Source: Acidobacterium sp049965615 (lineage in GTDB: Bacteria; Acidobacteriota; Terriglobia; Terriglobales; Acidobacteriaceae). From it: a stretch of 14,623 nt of DNA. How positions within the stretch are numbered: position 1 is the first letter of the stretch; every line of letters starts with the position of its first letter. Below the pieces are notes generated by a model. That model saw nothing but the letters and a program-made list of their open reading frames with translations, did not search any database and was not told the DNA's origin. Shown here one piece after another: positions 12,919-14,623 of this stretch. A program made the translations under genes and the position numbers. Location of the stretch: assembly GCA_049965615.1 (NCBI GenBank), contig JBMFWD010000066.1:1-14623 (forward strand), in the 5' to 3' direction.

Positions 12919-14496
12919 ATGAAGATCGTTCTCGCCGAGAAAGTATCCCCTGCCACCGTTGCTGTTTTTGCCGCTGAGCAGGGTTGGAAGATCGTCCCCC
13001 ACGACCAGATCAAGGACCTGCCTGCCGAACTCGCCGATGCGGACGGTCTCGTCGTCCGTTCCGCCGTTCAAGTGGACGATGCCCTCATGGCCGTCGCGCC
13101 CAAACTGCGCGTTATCGGTCGCGCCGGTGTCGGCGTGGACAATATCGACGCCGACGCGGCTACCCGCCGTGGCATCGTCGTCATGAACACGCCAGGCGCC
13201 AACGCCGTCGCCGTCGCCGAGCTCACGCTCAGCCTCATGATCTCCCTGGCCCGCAAGCTGCCCCAGGCAAACACCTCCATGCATGCCGGCAAATGGGAGA
13301 AGAAGTCCCTTCAGGGCGTCGAACTCCGCGGCAAAAAGCTCGGCGTGCTCGGCCTCGGCCGTATCGGCCTTGAGGTCGCCCGCCGCGCCCGCAGCTTCGG
13401 CATGGAACTCATCGGCCACGATCCCTTCGTTTCGGCCTCGGTTGCGCGTGAAAACGCCATTCGCCTCGTCTCCACCGAAGAGCTCTTCCGTGAAGCCGAC
13501 TACCTCACCCTCCACGTGGGTCTTACGCCACAGACGCAGGGCATCATCAACGAGACCAACCTCGCACTCATGAAGAAGGGCGTACGCATCATCAACTGCG
13601 CTCGCGGCGAGCTTATCAACGAGCCCGCGCTGGCCGCCGCCCTCCAATCCGGCCAGGTGGCCGGCGCCGCGCTCGACGTCTTCACCAAGGAGCCGCCCAA
13701 GGAGTCGCCCTTCTTCGGCATGGACAACGTCATCCTTACACCTCATATCGCCGGTTCCACCGCGGAAGCACAGGAGGCCGTAGGCATCCAGATCGCCATG
13801 CAGGTGCGCGAGTACCTCAAGCTGGGCGTGGTGCAGAATGCGGTCAACCTGGCTTCCATGACGCATGAGGAATACATCGAGATGGCGCCGTGGCTCGCGC
13901 TGGGTGAGAAGCTCGGCAAATTCGTCTCGCAGTTCCCTTCCGGCAGCATTGAAAGCATCGAAATCGGCTACCACGGGCGCATCGCCGAGGGTAAGACCGA
14001 CCTGATCCGCAACAGCGCCATCGCCGGCATCCTGGGCCAGTCCGAGCAGGTCAACCGCATCAACGCCGCCTCGGTGGCGGAAGAACGCGGCATCCGCCTC
14101 CACGAGCGCAAGCAGGAGGCCGCTACCGGCGGCGCCGGCACGGTCCTCAAGCTGGTGCTCCACACCGACAAGGGCGCGGTCTCGGCCACGGGCACGGTCC
14201 TGCACGGGTCTTCCGCACGATTGATCAACCTGGACGGCATCGACATCGAGGCGCCGCTTGAGGGTCAGTTGCTGAGCCTCAAGAATCTGGACGTTCCGGG
14301 CGTCATCGGGCGCGTGGGCACCATCCTGGGCGAGCACCAGATCAACGTGGGCAACTTTGCCCTCGGCCGCTCCAGCCGCGACCATACCGGCACGGCGCTG
14401 GCCGTGATCCAGGCCGACGGGCCGGTCACCAACGCGGTGCTGGCGGCGCTGCGTGGCGTCGATGCCATCACCGAGGTCAAGCTGGTCACGCTCTAG
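12919..14496 (+). CDS. serA: D-3-phosphoglycerate dehydrogenase, long form with ACT domain
   Basis: A 525-residue enzyme oxidising 3-phosphoglycerate to 3-phosphohydroxypyruvate with NAD+, the first committed step of serine synthesis. VLGLGRIG (143-150) is the NAD loop. Arg229 (CARGELI), Glu258 (TKEPP) and His276 (TPHIAGS) are the expected catalytic residues, and RAGVGVDNID (68-77) belongs to the substrate domain. An intervening domain of the long-form (Mycobacterium/Bacillus/plant) type covers about 310-445. A C-terminal ACT domain at about 450-525 (LLSLKNLDVPGVIGRVGTILGEHQINVGNFALGR) suggests feedback control by serine. AGGAG lies 11 bases before the ATG. The gene is complete, and its TAG is immediately followed by insertion-sequence material. 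Confidence is high. Confidence 0.96.
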   Translation: MKIVLAEKVSPATVAVFAAEQGWKIVPHDQIKDLPAELADADGLVVRSAVQVDDALMAVAPKLRVIGRAGVGVDNIDADAATRRGIVVMNTPGANAVAVAELTLSLMISLARKLPQANTSMHAGKWEKKSLQGVELRGKKLGVLGLGRIGLEVARRARSFGMELIGHDPFVSASVARENAIRLVSTEELFREADYLTLHVGLTPQTQGIINETNLALMKKGVRIINCARGELINEPALAAALQSGQVAGAALDVFTKEPPKESPFFGMDNVILTPHIAGSTAEAQEAVGIQIAMQVREYLKLGVVQNAVNLASMTHEEYIEMAPWLALGEKLGKFVSQFPSGSIESIEIGYHGRIAEGKTDLIRNSAIAGILGQSEQVNRINAASVAEERGIRLHERKQEAATGGAGTVLKLVLHTDKGAVSATGTVLHGSSARLINLDGIDIEAPLEGQLLSLKNLDVPGVIGRVGTILGEHQINVGNFALGRSSRDHTGTALAVIQADGPVTNAVLAALRGVDAITEVKLVTL

Positions 14497-14604
14497 GTAG
14501 TGTCGTCACGAGATATTGATCCACAGCATGAGACATCTGATCTGCACGGCGGCGAGGAAGGAATCGGCCCGTTTAGCGTATCTGAATGCCCTTCTCGCCT
14601 TTCT
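14495..14604 (-). mobile_element. Right-end remnant of an IS5-type insertion sequence
   Basis: The stretch starting at GGTAGTGTCGTCACGAG (14496-14512) reads on the minus strand into a transposase C-terminus that stops at 14506-14508, only about ten bases before the serA stop. A transposase stop lying inside or beside the terminal inverted repeat is usual for IS5-type elements, so the element end probably lies at 14495-14497, flush with serA. The other end and the target duplication are not in the window. The left limit of the element toward the window edge is uncertain (about 14580-14604). Confidence 0.55.
14506..14604 (-). pseudogene. IS5-family transposase, C-terminal fragment
   Basis: Read on the minus strand from 14604 to a TGA at 14506-14508, the frame gives FRYAKRADSFLAAVQIRCLML and a short tail WINIS. 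This resembles the conserved C-terminal helix of IS5-family transposases (RY-x-KRA-x-F-L-A-A-x-x-x-A-x-x-x-x-W). The same frame has a TGA at 14605-14607, so the similarity cannot continue upstream. The transposase is truncated to its last 30 or so codons and cannot be active. Confidence 0.6.
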
Positions 14605-14623
14605 TCACGTACCGGCCCAGTTC
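14573..14623 (-). pseudogene. Possible ArdC-like N-terminal fragment cut by the IS remnant (partial at window edge)
   Basis: From the window edge the minus strand encodes ELGRYVKKGEKGIQIR and then a TAA at 14573-14575. The core LGR-x-V-x-KGEKGI-x-I resembles the N-terminal single-strand-DNA-binding domain of ArdC-type antirestriction proteins (DUF1738). In those proteins the chain would continue with several hundred residues; here it stops where the transposase similarity begins. It is only 16 residues, so the assignment is tentative. Confidence 0.35.

Noticed and set aside
12880..14385. A 501-codon open frame on the minus strand opposite serA
   Set aside because: It is the mirror of the GC-rich serA codons; serA has full catalytic motifs, while the antisense product is low-complexity (Gly/Asp/Glu/Ala-rich) without recognisable domains.

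Overview
This window looks like an ordinary chromosomal segment of a moderately GC-rich, free-living Gram-negative bacterium. I lean towards Acidobacteriota (Terriglobia), judging by the overall flavour of the proteins: an ECF sigma factor with a zinc-finger/HEAT anti-sigma factor, a soluble transhydrogenase, and a class V aminotransferase next to long-form SerA. This is inference from protein style; there is no rRNA or other decisive marker. I see no tRNA, rRNA or CRISPR array.

Layout. Positions 1-188 may hold the 3' end of an unidentified gene, followed by about 90 bases of apparent promoter sequence. On the + strand follow an XRE-type regulator with a degraded S24/LexA-like C-terminal half, a small orphan ORF, and a Gfo/Idh/MocA oxidoreductase that seems to start at a CTG codon overlapping the upstream stop. 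Converging on these from the minus strand are a soluble pyridine nucleotide transhydrogenase (sthA) and a ROK-family protein, read in the order sthA then ROK. A divergent ThiE/TenI-like gene faces right.

From 5627 to about 10100 six genes lie on the minus strand. Read in their own direction they are an ECF sigma factor, a membrane anti-sigma factor with HEAT repeats, an exported double-PDZ protein, a radical SAM enzyme with a cysteine-rich C-terminus, and an exported DUF4440/NTF2-like protein. The first three look like one envelope-stress signalling unit; the last two may be a separate pair. (The count of six includes the convergent thiE-side boundary only if that region is read as a whole; five genes are listed.)

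From 10239 onwards come an RNase HI-family gene (+), a YqeY-like gene (-) with a clear terminator between them, then a class V aminotransferase and D-3-phosphoglycerate dehydrogenase serA (+), separated by a strong hairpin. The last two plausibly cover two consecutive steps of serine/glycine metabolism.

Directly after the serA stop the sequence turns into the C-terminal end of an IS5-type transposase on the minus strand. It runs at the window edge into a short frame resembling the N-terminal domain of ArdC-type antirestriction proteins. This suggests that an accessory, mobile-element-derived region begins there. I did not find a clearly new multi-gene defence or biosynthetic system. The best candidates for a closer look are the sigma/HEAT/PDZ unit, the radical SAM gene, the CTG start and the right-hand junction.
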